NCBI RefSeq assembly: GCF_949628215.1
Contig: NC_134283.1
Location: forward strand, 11,097,638-11,161,637
Direction: 5' to 3'
Length of the DNA stretch: 64,000 nucleotides
From: Phalacrocorax aristotelis
Lineage: Eukaryota; Chordata; Aves; Suliformes; Phalacrocoracidae
In this document: positions 33,517-48,500 of the stretch, piece after piece
Numbering within the stretch: the first letter of the stretch is position 1
How the letters are laid out: each line of letters begins with the position of its first letter
The notes under the pieces: generated by a model
Told to the model about the DNA's origin: nothing
Databases searched by the model: none
The model's input: the letters and a program-made list of their open reading frames with translations, nothing else
Position numbers and translations under genes: made by a program

Positions 33517-36500
33517 GTGAGCGAGCCGCCGCCGGTGGGGGGGAGTGGGGGGTGGCTGAAGGGCGGCGGTGTGCGGGGCCTGTCAGCAGCCGGGTGGGTT
33601 TGGTTGTGGGGGAGGCGAGCGTGCGATACCCAGGGCTGCTGCGACCTGGTGAAGCCCCGCATCGCCACGAATACTGTCTAACTGGTGTCAGAATGCTTAC
33701 ACCATAGCTCGTTCCCGCTGATTGATCTCTCTCCCGTCTATTCCTTACGCGGTTTGCCAGGGTGCGTGGTGCTTCCTCTTCCACGTGCAGATGGGAGGCT
33801 TGTCAGAGGTGTTGGAGAAGGTGTTTGTGCTCTGGGGCTTATGGTGACTCTCGCTTGCCTCTCTCCGTCTTGGGCTGCTGAAGCTTCACCGATAACCACC
33901 AGCATCCCTGAGGCTGTGGCATTCGTGATTGTGCTCTTGGACCATCTGTGATAACTTCATAGATGGCGAGCGTGGCTGGTGAAGCAATTTTTAATGCCTC
34001 ATTCAGTAAAATTTTTGTGCTAGTTCAGAGTGCCTGTGGGAGCTCCAGCATTGTTTCTGCCCCACGAGGCCTCGCAGGGTCTGCTCCGCATGCAAGGCTG
34101 CCAGGAGTCGATGTCATCCCTGGGGTGGGAGGGGAGTTTTGGGGGAGAGGAGAGCCCTCTGTCCTTGTTGAGGCTAAATCAGCCTGTTGATCATTTCCTG
34201 AATTTCTGTTGTTGCTTTATAGAACAGAAGTAACTTGTTGAAAAGAGTGAACGCATTTTTGTAGTCACGCTAGTTAGGTTTAAGCTCCCCTGTCTTTCTT
34301 ACTTTGTACTGGGAGGAAAGGGCCAAAATGCCTTTGAAAGATGGTCCTGGAGCGTTCATATACTGCTCTGTTTCTGCTGTACTGGGGACTGCGGGTGAGC
34401 CAGGCAACTGCCAGACCCGGGCAGCCCTCAGGAGCAGTTTGTTCCCTGCTTGAACGAGGAGTGAGGACTGTCATGTAGGAGCTCCAGCAGAGGAGGGAGA
34501 AGGAGGCCTAAGAAGATGAGGGGCTGTGGATGAGTCAGTCCTCATCCCTGGCTTTTGAGGGGACAGTTATCTCTGGGCTTTGTGTGCTGCCTGGGAACGG
34601 AGTAGAGGCTCCCTGGCAGTGTGTGATGTCTGACAGACACGAGCATTGCTGAGGATGGAGACATGCATTACCTTCGTCGCTGATTTAAACATGAGGATTC
34701 AGGCTGCTATTGGCACAGCATTAGTGTGCTCTGCATGGGAAGGAGGAGTTGCAGGGATTCTTGCAACTGTCTGCAAGACACTTGTAGTGAGACAGACTGG
34801 GCTGATCAGCAAGGTAGCTGAGTGAGCAGTACTACAAGGCAAACCTTTCTGTGACTTGCAGTAGCATAGTTTTTACAAGCTCTTGTGCCTTGACAAAGGA
34901 AGCTGAATGCAGTGCTTATTGCCACCCTCAGTCCCATAATGGAGCTGATAAGAAAGCTGATGGTCATCCACTGCATCATCTGCAGGGCCTGGCACCTGAT
35001 GTGGTGCTTCTCAGCAGCTGAGTGACTCCAGCTGAGGACAATAATAGTTCACTTCTGAGTAGGTGCAGAAGCTGGATGGGAGGGCTCATTAATATGCTAA
35101 CTGCAAGAAATGTTGTCTTCAAAATTTTTGTGGTATATGGTGAGGGAGTGAGAAATAAGATGTACTCCAAGTAAGAAACAAGTTATAGTTGTCCTGAGCC
35201 TCTGAGAGGGGTTTCTAGTGGCCAGAGAAGCTGGGTGTGCAATCAGGGACTCAGGAGCAGCCCTGGGGAGTCTGTGTTGTGGGTGGGTTTTTCTTATTTA
35301 CAAGAATTTGCCTGTTGTAAGCGTCACTACTTGCAGGTATATTCTGTAGCAACCTGTTGGAGCATGCCCTAAACCTTGGCAATGCATCCTGTGTAGGATC
35401 AGCAGTAAGCTTGCGCCTTTATGCCTAGAGAATGCACGTACCAGCTGCCCTGTAGGTATTTGTTGTAGCAGCACAAAGAAGTGCTGCTGTGACTTGCACC
35501 CTGGAAGCAGATGAAACCCAGAAAACACAAAAATCAAGAGCTGATTTCTGTGAGTTGTTGAGGTTTTGATAAACCCTGGTGGGCTCGATCCCACATTTCT
35601 GGTTCAGATCACCCATGGAGGTGAATGCCGCACTTCGGCTGAGCGAGTGCATGAAGGCTTGGAAGGGATGACTGCAGGCTGATGGGTCAGAGACAAGGAG
35701 GGTGAGAACAGGATGGGGAGAAGTCTGCTATTTAGTTTGACTTAGTCAAGAGGGTCTGAAACAAGGCTCATAAAGAGAAGCAAGGAGAAATGCATTGATT
35801 TGCGTAGCAGCTTGCACATACTACAGCTGAAGTCTTTGCTTACATGGTCACTTCCATAGTGCTGGTGTCTGGCACAGTCTAAAGGCAGTTGAGGGGTGTT
35901 CTGTGATGTCTGGAGAACTGAAGTGTTGAGCCAATAGTCTAACAAGGTAGAGGGAATAGAGGAGATGGTTTAGTGCTCCTTAATTAGATGAACTTGGGTT
36001 GTCTAGTGAGTAGGACACTAGTAATTTTACTGTGTTCCGCCCACCACCACCCCGCCAAAAAAAAAAAAAATTGAGCAGCGTATTACTTTGAAACTGAGGT
36101 CAAGTGACTAACCAGTCCTTTTTGGAGGAGCAACCACTCTACCCTGCCTTCATTCTGTTTGTGGGTCAGTTTGAGTGTTCCCCTAACTGTGGTTGTGCTG
36201 GCAGTCCCTGGCTGCTCTCCCACACCTTGCTGCTCTGCTTCAGGAGGAACCTGTAGTCTGGGGCAGCTACCTACATGATGGAGGACATGTGCAGGGTCTG
36301 GGCATCGGGGAGGCTCCTGGGGTGCCACACAGTGTGCAACCTGGCAGGTCAATGGGACTGACAGATGTCTCTGCCTGGTCGGGTATGAATGGCTCTGAGC
36401 AGCGCTGTGCTGGGAGCTTTGCTTTACTGCCTCACCTTTTCCATCCTTCCGTTTCTTCTGGCAGGCCTCAGTGCATCTGTAGAGAGAAGGAAAACGCCCT

Positions 36501-39500
36501 TCTGCAGCTGATTTAACATGACTGAAGATGACAGTGCCGCAAAAGGAGTGCTCTGCATATGCCCTACCCCCAGTTGCACAGCTGAGAAGTAGCACCCTGC
36601 CACTTCCAAGTGCTCCCACTAGCACATTGCAGCCACATGTGCTCACTGATCTTACAGAAAGTGAAGCCTGCAGAGAAGGAAGAGGAGAGGGAGGGTTGTT
36701 TTGAGCTGGATTGGTGAGCTGCTCCAATTCATCCCTGTCAGTGAGGTGGCTGGAGCTGACCCAAGGGAGAGGGTGCAGACAGAGGGCTCTGGGAGGCTGA
36801 GCCTGTTCCCTTGGCAGCAGCCTGCAGTTGGATTGGGTGTGACTTTGTTCCCCTGTAGCTGCTTCCTATGCAACCGCTGCCCAAACTGCTCCATCCTTAG
36901 CCCTCTGAGATACTGTCTGTCCTGTGTCAGGGTACTGGCAGTTTAGTAAATGTGCTCAGTTTAGTGGCAGATACTGAGAAGAGAGCTAATAAAAATGTAA
37001 TTTCACTCACTTTTGTAACTCTTCTCAGCTGAGCATTTTTATGTGGTGAGGTGAGTAGTCAAACTTCTGTTGCAGAGATGTTTTAAATTGAATGTGCATC
37101 CTGAGGTGTCAACAAAACATTTGTGGGTGTTGGAAAGTCATCAGCTCAGGCACTGGTTTAAATTCTATTTACTTTGCAGAATTTTTCAGTCTGATGTCCA
37201 GGAGCTGAAAAGACAGTTTAAGGCAAAAATTGGACTTTAGCATGCTCATCCAAGTTGAAGCAGTTCTTGTGGGACTGACTGTAGACCTATGGCTTGTCAT
37301 CTACCAGGCAGGGAAGTGTTGTCATGTTGATTTGGCTGTTGTTTTTGAACAAGATCTTTCTGTATGTCCTGTAGCTCTGCTGGCATGTTGTCAGAAATGG
37401 AAGGAGAGTCAACGGAGGGGCACAGACAGCAATCTTGCACTCCTGGCAGCCCCTGCTGTGCTGCAGCCATTGCCCAACAAGGGCTGTCTGCTCATCTTGG
37501 ACAGGGTGGTGGGGTCCAATGCAAGAAGTGACTTAATTGTCTCACTATCTTGAACTAAAGAGGAAGTGGAAAAGGCACTGTGAGACTAGGGAGGCAGGGG
37601 GAGTGTGGATGATTTTCCTGCCTGTGCAAAGTCGAGAGGGGGACAAGCAAGTTTGTGATCTTGCTGGCATCCTTTGACAGCCCTGTGCAGTGCCCTTTGT
37701 GAAGGTGCTTTTCCCCATCTCTACACATCAAGTGTCTTCCCTGCCTCTTGCTGCCACCTTGCCCGTGTATCTCTCGCATCTGATATGCAGCATACAGCAA
37801 GTTCATCTCGTGTGTGGTACTCCTCAGGAAATCACAAAGAGCTGTCACCGTTCTTGTTTTCCACAGGCACCTTTGCCTGACCCTTCTTCACCCTAAGGGA
37901 AACACCCCTTTTGCAGTACCCTGGTACGAGGTTTACAGAGTGAAGCAGTAGTTGGTTGATCTCTCAGAATGAGAGACAAAGTCTAGATTCTGTTAGTAAC
38001 TGTAGTCATCTGTCTAGCAAAAGCCTGTTCTTACCCTAGTGAGTAGGCTTGACTTTTGAGAGTTCCTGGATCTTTCAGAAACCCACCTGGTAGTACCAAC
38101 ACATGTTTCTTGGAGCACTACCAAGAAATGCTGCTGATAACATCCTGTTGAAAAGCCTAGACCTATCCAGGCCCTTTCTGCCCTTCATGTACATAGTCAT
38201 CCGTGCAAATCTGTTTCTTTACATTGAGAAATCCTGTTGGTGTTGCAGGATTGGCTTTTGGGCCTTACGGTGTGCTTGTGAGTTTGGAGTTGTGTGTTAT
38301 GTTTCTTTTGTGTGTGCAGGTTAATTTGATGGAAGGGTGTATATACAAGTGAGATCAAAGTTAAGATGGATAACAGTGATAAATCCCTAGAAGCTGAATT
38401 GCTTAAAGATGAAATTTGAAAATCTGAGTGAAATTTAGGTGAGCATGTAGTTGGTGACCGGAACGCTTATGATATTTGCTGAAGTATTGTCTTCTGTCTT
38501 ATGATTTCCTGAAGCTTTCTTTGTGAAATATTAGATCTTTCCTATTTCGATCAAAATAGAGGTAACAGTTGATATATCATACTGGTTTTGGAAACATGCA
38601 AAGATTTATTGTCTGGGAATTACTTTGTATTTCTCTTTATCTGAGCCTAGAAACCCATTCAGCTTTAAGCAGTGGAGGTCCTTCAGCTTTTACAATTGGG
38701 GCTGTCCTGTGAAAAATGATTTATTTTCCACCAGATTTGAGCCTCTAATAGACAAATATCTAACTAGAAATAAACTTACGTGGTGTGGTCTCCTGAAGTA
38801 TTCGAACAGGTCACATACTTCAGAGTTTGGTTTTGCTCATCTCCCAGTTACAGCTGGAAAATACACTCCTGAAACTGATTTGAGAGTGGTCAGGCTTTTT
38901 TAGCTGAAATGCAAGAAAGGCCTCAAAAACAGGGTCAGACAAGTGTTCACTGGGGAAGGTGTAAGGAGAGCTGCAGTGGGACATGCTGGGGTACAGGTGA
39001 ATTAGCAGCACCCTGGTGGCTTGCAGCTACTGAGAGCGTGCCCCCCGTCACTGATCCTACATTGAGACAACAGGCAATGCAGAGTGCGTGTGCGTGAAGG
39101 GGAGAGTGAATGGCGCTGCTGCATGTGCATGAGAGGAGAGGAGAGGGGAAGAGAGTGAATGATTGGCTGAATGAGTCAAGAAAATAATGGTAAACAGAGA
39201 TAGGGAAAGCGGGGAGCTGGAGGGTCATCCAGAGGGAGGAAGGAATAGCAAGGTGTTGGGAAAGAATTTAAGACAACAAAGAGGACGCAAGGAAATAAGT
39301 GTGATAACACTAGTCAACAGAGCTGGAAAAAAGTAGTATCCTTCTTTTGTCTGTGTTAGGAAATGTCCTGTGAAGGATGTGGGAGTAGTTCTAGGTGGCC
39401 TGTTGCTGTCCCTGCTAGCCATGCCATATGCTTGTGAGTCTCCCTGAAGTTGTGAAGTAATAAACCATGTCATATGTAATAACAGGAGCAGAGAGATGTG

Positions 39501-42500
39501 GAATATAAGTGTGTTTATATTTTATTAAGTACTAGGTGCATGTAATGTACAATTAACATTAAATGAAAATTTGGGTGACTAAATTGCACAGAAGCGTGTT
39601 ATGAATGGGGACAGCTGCTTTCTTACCTTCAGTTGCAAGAAATTTGACCATGAATAGGGGTATTATTTAATGGCGAATGTTCTTTGCTTGGTTTTGTTGT
39701 TTGTGCTTTTACTCTTGGGTTCTCTCTGCATTGTTATAAAAGCACTGTGTGGAGGGGGGTGGTGACTTCCAAAGAACCATCACATGTTTTATTGAGGCTA
39801 CCACAGGTGAGGTTTCTGATGCAGAGGTTTGGATGTGTAATACAAGAGTTGGCGTGGGCATATGTACTGCTGTGGTATAGTAACTCCTGGTTTAATTGTT
39901 ACCCTTTCCTTCCATCTTCTGGGTTGGGAAGTGTGCCTACGTGTGTACCCCATAAGTGTTGTACCTGGTTGCTTTTGAGCGACAGGGTGCTGCAGCAGTG
40001 TGCCAAGGGAGGGAAGGGACGAGCCACCCAGCTCTATGCGTGTGAAGTGGAGGGGATCATTACATGCAAAATGCATGCAGAGAAGGAAGTTTCTTTTTGC
40101 CTGTTTCAAAGAGTTCATAGCCTTGTGGAAAGTATACTGGTTTGCAAGGGTTAAGTGGAGCCCATGTTGCAGTTTGCTTTTGTTTTGAGTATGCTGTGCC
40201 CCTGGTGATCACAGAGCCACAGGGCTGCTGCGTGAAATGCAGAAATTCGTTAGAACTGCTTGGTTTTTAAGGCTCTGTCACAAGCTCCAAGCCAGGTCTG
40301 TACTGCATTCCTCAAGTAAGAAAGAGGCTCTCAAATTCCCAGAAGTAGCGTAAGGCTTTTAAACAGACCCTTCCCCCTGTGTCTGCCCCTCCAAAAGCCC
40401 AATCAGGTATGCCCTCTTAGGGGCATCAGGGAGGCATCCTAAGCAAGATTCAAAGTAAAAATTTTTTCCTCTAGTGGAGTTTAATTAGTATTGACAACTG
40501 TTTGCCTAGCTCTGTGCCTTATCCTCCACAAAAATTTGTGTGTGAATGTCCCAGTTTGATAGTAAAGCACACGCTGGAAATTCGTTATGTGGTGGTGTGT
40601 GAATTGGGAGTAAATTGTTTAATGGATTCTGTGGCTGCTGTATTTTGCAGAGTAGAAATGTGACCCTGTTGTGAAGGAACAGGTAAGACTCAAAGTACCT
40701 GTAGTTATGTGATTGAAGTTGATGTTGTTTAGTGGAAGATTTCCCTGCAGTTGTATCACTTTTACATTTAAAGTGTGTAAATGATAAAATTTGCATGTTC
40801 CCACTGATGGCTTGGTGGCAGCAGCAAAGATACCAATATAGGTTGAAATCCTTAATATCCATGGTTAATTAATTAGGATATAAATGTCTCTGTTACAGCC
40901 ATGTGGATATCGGATGTTTAGAAAGCCTTTTCAAAGCAAGAGAATTTGCCAAGTACTAGAATTATTAAAAAAGAAATCTGGCAACTTTCAGATGCTTAAA
41001 AGGGTTGTTCATCAATGGAAAGAAAATAAAATGGCAGCAATAAGCCAAACAATTATACTAAAACAAAAAATTTTTGCAGCAATTTAGTAAGCTTTGGGCT
41101 TGGCCCCCTACCTACATCATATGTCCCAAAAGCCATCACAGGACAGTGCCTCACATGTTGGCAGAATTATGGTTTGGGGTTTTCCTCAGCAGCATTGGAG
41201 GGGCATCTCCTCTGTCCCAGACTGAGCTCTGGCACTGGCAGAGCATGTAATCCTGCGCTGCTATCCAGTGATGCCTGCCTGCTAGCTGGGTGCTTGGGCA
41301 GCTCTCCTTGTTGGGGTGAAGGTGTCGGGATCCCATGGGACCCCACTCCCTGGGTCCCCACCCTGCTGGTGGGAGAGATGGCGCAGCCACTCCTGTGGTG
41401 CTTCAGAGTCCATACTTTGTCTCACAGCCTGCCAAAGCAGAGTGATTCTGCTGTTGTGTCCAAAATAGTCTCTTATTCTGTGGCTGGAGAAACTAGGTGT
41501 CTTGGAGTGTAGTGTAGTGTTTGGTTTTTAGGCCCATCCTGGATAAAGTGCCTCTTCTCTGACAGGGCTGGGAATATATGGTATAAAGCAAAACTGAAGC
41601 AGCAAATAGGAAGAAATGCAGGAATGCGCATGGTGTCTAAGTTTTAATAAAAGCTTAAAATGGCTCGTTTTGGAGGGCTGCGATCAACTGCCTGAAAGGT
41701 TCAAGTCCTGACAGGACAGAGGTAACCTGGGGCTGTGATGTAGAATTGCTTGGAGATGCTCCACGGGCATGATGTGACTGCTCCAAGGCTGACAGCAGGA
41801 TTCTTCTTGGCTTGTTCGGGAGCAGGACCATTCTTAGCAAAATTAGCAGATGTGCTAATGATTGATCAAGATGTCGGTGTTTGGCTGGATTTTTATGTGA
41901 TTTTCACTGTGCCTGTGTGGATGGTGTCTCTGGAAGTGGATTTTGTCCCTTTTTTCTACATTGGAGCAGATGTTTCTGTTGTGTGGCATGTTATCTCTTT
42001 CTATTAACCTCACTACATTGTTTTAACTCCCTATCAGCATAGCCTTGTTTAACTGTGCTGTGAGACAGAGGAGCACAAGAAAATGGCCAAGCAGGTCATA
42101 TATCTCTTCCAGCTGGAGTATTTCACATTGTCTGAAATTTCATTCCTTGTTTTTTGGAGCAGTTTTACTAAATCTCTAATGTCACATTTATGTGTTCCAG
42201 CAAACTTCTAAGAAAAGGCCTATGACTCATTAAGGAAAAAAACCCAGCACCCTAGAGCACGAACACTTATTTAATGCTCAGCTGAGAACTACTGTGCATA
42301 TAAAACATGTAAGTGCTTACACAGGGGGACTCAGCTGGGGGTGAGGATTTATTGCTGGTGACACCTATTTCCAAATTTGAGATGCTGGAAGAGCTCCTCT
42401 TGGCAGGGTTTGCACGAAGACCTGTAGGCAGTTGGGTTTAAACCTTTGTGTTCCTGTGTTGCTGGGGTTGTGGTTGTGCACATGTGCTGACAAGTGCAGC

Positions 42501-45500
42501 TCAGCTGTTGTCTCAGTCAATGTGGCTGTAAGCCCTGGACCCTCTGTGCTGCTGAGAGAAGGGGGCAGCAGTGGCAGCTACTGTGTGACTTGGAAGAAGG
42601 GGTATATTGGGCTGATTTAGTTGGTGCTGCCTGTTGGGGTTGGGCAGGAGTGGGGTATGCCGATGGGTGCTGCTCACTGCCTGTGCGCAGTAGGCGTGCT
42701 TAGAGTTTTCCCCGTGATGAGTTTTTGGGAGCTGAGGTACCTAACAGAGGACTGAGTTCCTCCAAGTGTGAGGGATGAGAAGGCAAATGACTCTGAAGAG
42801 GGATTGATAGGGTTGGAGTAACAAAACAAATACTTAAGGCTAGATTTGGGGGAGATGGTTAATTCTAATGTCTTTAATTGCAGGCAGCAGCACTGAAATG
42901 CATCTAGCTTGCCGTGAGGGTTCATGTGTGTATTTTTGAATATTGGGAGAAGTGCAGGGAAGGCACTGTGCAAACATAAAGAATATTAATACCACACACT
43001 GTCATGAAATAGCAGGGAGTGGATCAAATGGACAATAAAGAGATATTTAGTAGGCTACAAAAGGTCATGTCCAGCTATATACCGTTGCTTTTTTAATAAT
43101 TCAGCTGGACAAGACTCACTTCAGTTCAGAACATGTTTATAGTTTTTGTGAAAAGTAGATAGCTGTTATGGAAGAACTGCTGGGGACTCTCAGAAGCTTT
43201 CCTGGCCGTCCAGACATTTATTTAATTGTCGAACTGTTTCACTTGCGACACTGCAGAACTTCTGGAAAGTGAAAACAAGATGTTTTCTCCCTTTTAATGT
43301 GGCCACTTGAAAAAATCAGAACATTTCAAAGTTAAAATAAAGAGAAACAAAAAGCCATTCCTAAACACCATTTGACAGTTGTGCATATTTAGATGCTCCA
43401 GCTCGCTTGGATCATATTTCCTGTGGTCCGTGAAGACCCTGTGGCCTCTCCCAGGCATGGGAAATACCCTTTTGTTCTGGTGGTCATTACATAAACCTTT
43501 CTTCTGTGCTGCAAGCTTGTCCCCAAGCATGTGCAGTGATCCCAGTGAACTGGGATCCCATGAGAAAGCTCCTGGCCTTGGAAGTTGGGTGGTTCTGCTG
43601 TACTTTCTTCATCTCCTCCAAGGTTACCTCTGTGCTGGCAGTCCCAGCCTGTGGGGTTTTGGGGTGCATTGGGTAAGGTCAGTCCTGAACGTGGGTCCCT
43701 GGTTGGGTCAGTGTGGTATGTTGTTGAACTTGACATGCAAGGCTAGGCAACTGTTTGTGGATGTCCTGATTTTAAATGCAAGTAATTTGAAGTTCATTTT
43801 TGTGTGTGGGCTTTGCATGTGCAAAAATGCAGCATGTGTGCAGGGAGTAGTTGATTGGAAACCTTTGTTAGGAAGGTATTTCTAACAAGGCAGGAGAAGT
43901 ATGATTGAGTGTTTTTACTGTAATAAATCAAGTGCTGACCTGACTCGAAGTGAGACACCTGAGGTCTCTGCTGCTGTGGCTTGATTCTGTTTTCCTGGCC
44001 TTGCAGATATGACATTGCCTTCAGTAGTATTAGAGTAGGATCTTGGTTTTGTGTTCTATGTTTGTTCCTGGTGTGACATTCCTACCAAATCCATTTGTTT
44101 GGGCCAGATGTTGAATGACTGGAAAATTATCACTGGGGGAATGGTTCTGAGCAAGGGGATAGTGAATAGACTTTGCCACTTTACCCATGGTTTCCTCCAT
44201 TCAAAAAAGCATGCTAACCTGGCCATGTGCTGCTGCCTGCTGTCCTCCCTGTTCTTGTCATTGATGTGAAATGCAACAGGATTAGACCTATGGTCTCTGT
44301 GGACAGTCTCACGTGTTGTTCTTTTTTCCACCTCAAGTTTTTTGTTTTTTTAAAATGTGGAAGAAGCAAAATATATTGGAGCCCAGCACCAGCTGAGACA
44401 AAACCACCGTTTATATCAGGCAGTGGAAAGAGCTGTAATTGGTAAAATGATGGATCTTTCGATGTTTCTCTCTGTGGCAGTTGCTATGCTGTTAACCTTG
44501 AGCATCCCAATTCTTAGGTGTAGATGGGGGAGACAGGTAATTCCTCAGGGGACAAGGCAGAAGTTTTGATGATTGGATAATAACTGTTGCAGCTCTTTTT
44601 TTGCTAAGCAGTGATGTGAAAATTCTCTGCAATTGGTGGGTTGCCCATTTTTAATCAAAGCCATGTTTCCCAGATCAAAACACTCAATAGAAAACAGAGC
44701 TGCACAACATTCAAGTGTGTTAGAGTCCAGATTTTGAGCTGGTTTGAGAAATAAGCATGTAATTTTCTGAAGTGTAGGTCAGTAGCTGGTCGTCTTAGAA
44801 AGTGTGTTGGCTTGTTGTACCTGTTCCTTGCTAGAGGAGGGCTGAGCCTCTGCAGTGCAGCCCTGTAAAGCGGCAGTGCTTCACGGCAAGTGATGCACTT
44901 GCTTTGGTGGAAAACCCCTGCAGCTCAGGTGCAGACCTTAATGACTTAACTCAGGAAAAAACCTCAGGACATCTCAAAATAAAATCCATGTAAGGTTTTA
45001 ACTAATTAAATTTTTATTTAGAAAATGGAACACTTAGCTGATAAATCCAGACCTCCCTCATTCATGACAGTCCTGTTCAGATCACAGGGGCATGTTTGAC
45101 TTGCTTCTGACAGCTTGGAGTCATCTTCAGTTTTTATTACACCACAGAGATCAGGGAAAAAGTAAATTCACATCTGTGTTTTACCCTTGCCATGTTTCTC
45201 TGCCTGGCCTGCCCAGCTGCCTCTGTACCTCCCAGGATATATCCACCGTGGAGCTGTCAGGTATATATCTGCTTTATGCTTTGGCTGTAAAAGTGATGTG
45301 TGGTTTGCCCAGGAACTTGGTATCTTGACAGATAGACACCAATTTCCTGCAAATTATGATGTAAATAGCAAAGAGCAGGTGGAGTTAATGGTGTAAAAGA
45401 GGGCTATAATGCTCTGTTAAGTCCTGCTGACCTCTTTCAGCTTGTACAAAGCCAGCTGTGGGCACCGAGTTCCCAAGTTGCGCTGATTGCTTGAAGGAAG

Positions 45501-48500
45501 AGGTGATGGGTTTATGGAGGTTCCTTGTGAATCCTAGGAAAGCTCCTTATTGCAGAAGCTGGGATCTCACTGTCTTGGCACTGAAGTGTCAGTGTGAAGA
45601 GACTAGATTTAGAGACTGAACCTGACTTTTCCACGCAGGTGACTTTTGGCAGGGTGGGATAGAGGCTGTGTCCAGAAGTCATCATCTGCCCAGAACACAA
45701 GTCACATAAAGGTATTAAGACCTAGACCCAATGGGGATGTAGAGATTAGAGGAGCAGGTATGGATGTGGGTGCATGTGACACCCATTGCCTCTGATCTGC
45801 AGGTGGTTATAGAGAGCACCCTGATGCTGTCTGTGCTGGGGGTGCTGGGTTCTGCTACCACTTTTCCTTTGGTTGCCTTTTTTGCAGTAAAGTAATAGGT
45901 CCTACTTATTGATACTTAATGTTTCTTCCCTGAAATTTTGGCAGCCATCAGGTGTTGTCTCAGATGCTGTTTTACAAACAATTAGAAAAAAACTTGCTGT
46001 TTTGCTTGGCCTGGAAGGAGAATCTCCTAGTCTTATTTCTTACTAGTTTTGAGGGAGACATTCCTGTGCAAGGTTGGAGAGAGTGGCTGTAGTGGGAGGT
46101 GTTGCCTGGTCTTGGAGAGTGGTGCAGGGCTTCCTGGCAGCTGCACAAGCAACACCTGCAAAGCAGGTCACTGCCCAATTCAGAGAGAGGGGAAAAAAAA
46201 ATCAAATCCACAGCAGGTTTGGGCTTGGAGCTTTGAACACAGCACAGCACAGGGCAGGTGCAAGGCAAGGTTTGCCCCCTGCTGTAGTTTCTGGCAGAGT
46301 GGAGGGGTGGCAATTCACTTGCCAAATCCCACATTGCCCTAGAGCTTCAGAGAGCCCTTGTGCTGCAGAGTGGAAGGACTCAGCCAAACCATGCTCTTTT
46401 AAGAAACAAAACCAAAAAGCCTTCCTGACCTATTGAGAAAATGAGAAAAGAGAAAGGGGTGCCTTGGGTTAGGCTGAAACAGCCTTGCATGCTGTGTGAG
46501 CAAGGTGATGTTACTCTTTTGGGAAAAGTCTTTCTCAACCCCTTCCACACCTGGAAGGAATTCAGGCTGGTGAAGAACTGGACCAGAAAGAGGTGATCCC
46601 CAGAGGCTGATTTGCATTTATCCACAAAGAAAATACTTTGAAGGTGCTCCAAGTGCAGACTTGCAAATCAGCTTCCTGGTGTGCCAAGTGTGTGAAGCTC
46701 TGCCTTTCTCTGCTGCTGCCTCTGCTCCCCACCTTGCAGGGGCTTTGCCTGGCTTTCCTGGGGGAATGGTGGGAGTGACAATGGGCAGGAGCAGGGAGTA
46801 GCTTGGACCCATCTGGCCACAGTGGTGGCTTGCCTCTGGCTGGTCAACCTCACTTGTGTCCGTCTAATTTATTTCTGTAGCTCATGAAAGGGAGAAAAAA
46901 ACCCAAACACAACATGCTAGCTCCCAAGCTTAAGGCCAGATCTTGGACTCCTTTGTGGGCAGAACTTCCTTTGAAATTACTAGGTGTTTTGCTTGGTGAA
47001 AGACTGGCAGATTGGGAAACCCAGTGCTAGATTATTGCAAGGTAAGAGAAAGGGTGCATTGCAAGATCTGATGGAAGTACTTTCTTTTTTCTGATTAAGT
47101 ACCCCATGAATAATGGGTATTTGCTTAGAGCTTTTTCATTTCCAAATAGGTTGGTCTGTGCCAGCATGGGGAATTTCTAACACTCCTCTGCAGGTGGGAT
47201 GACAAGTGGAGGGACTGCCGAAAGCTACTGTGCCTGGGTTGGAGCAGAGCAGGGGACTTGGGACCTGACTGCCCTGCCCACCAGTAGTGGTGTATGTCGT
47301 GCCTGGGGACTTTCAGCATGGAGCTGAATCCCACCTGTGGGAACTGGAGGCCAGTGGCAGCAGTGCTGGTGGGGGCGAGGGTAGGCTCTGGGCTGCTGCT
47401 GAGAGCACATGCCCATGCACAAACATTATCTGGACTTCAAGCCACAGGTGTCAGGGTAACAAGTAATACTAGCATTTTTCCCTCTCCCCTTTTTACATTC
47501 AGGTGTTTCTCCCTCTAACTCTTCTAGTCTGTGTAGTTGGGTGAGGACAATGAGCACCAGCTGATCCCAATAGTCAGGGTTCCTCTGTTCTGGTCTTTTG
47601 GGTGGGGGTTGTCCCTGCCTTAACTCCTGTCTTCTGTCAACCTGCAAATACAAGGCCTGTGTGGGCTTGTAGAAAGACCATGGCTTCTGCAAGGAGGTAG
47701 CTTCTCTGGTTGCTCAAGGTTGCTATGGATTTTGCAGTGATATTCAAAAGCAGAGAGGAAGAGGCATGCAGTGGTGGTCAGGGGAATGGCTCTTCAGAGG
47801 GTGAGTCACTCTGGGAGTACTTGCTGCAACTGGGCAGCTCAACCAGCAGGTGCATTTGGGGAGCTTTTAAATTAGTGTTGCTAACCATGTATTAAATGCA
47901 AGAGAGAACTTTGATTCAAAAAAGGGGGGTGGGGTGTGCTGCTGAGAGCTCTGGCAAATATGTGGCAATATTTGCTTAGATTTCTGAGAAACATGTTATT
48001 TCACCTTTATTACAAAGCTTATGCCTGTGTATTTGCCCCCTCGCTGTTTTCCAGGCTTTTGACATATCGAGGCACTGTTCCTTGGTCCAGAACTGCCAGC
48101 ACCAGGGCTGAGATGAAAGTGACTATAAAACCACATTATTTCTATTTTGAGTTGTTTTCATTTTGAACACAGAACCAAATTATAGGGACACTATAGGGCA
48201 ATGTTAAATTTTAAGTTTTATTTTGCTTATGTATGTTTTAAATTGGATTAGGCCTGCAACCAAACTGCAGTGAGATTGATGGAGTCTTTCCTTCTCAGAG
48301 CATAAGAACTACATACCCAGGTGTCAATCATCTGTAAAAACATCTCCCTAAACAGTAGACATTCCTGTTTTGAAGAAAGATCAGCTGCTGGGACAGGCTC
48401 AGTTCTGCACACATCACTTCTACCTGCAATACTACTGTTCTGAAAGAAATAGTTACCAGCCAGAAAAAGTATTAATTAAGCCTGTAAACAAATTGTTGTT

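Larger units (their letters stand above)
30880..33700 (+). promoter_or_regulatory. WTIP: CpG island and promoter of WTIP
   Basis: A 2.8 kb GC- and CpG-rich block that begins upstream of WTIP, covers its 5' UTR and first coding exon, and fades just after the exon-1 donor. Its size, extending into coding sequence, is typical of developmental or junction-signalling genes. Long open frames here on the - strand (for example 31944-32954) mirror the repetitive GC-rich coding exon. Confidence 0.85.

Noticed and set aside
36083-36727. 214-codon - strand open frame in WTIP intron 1
   Set aside because: No recognisable domain, no splice or promoter context, and equally long frames exist on the opposite strand.
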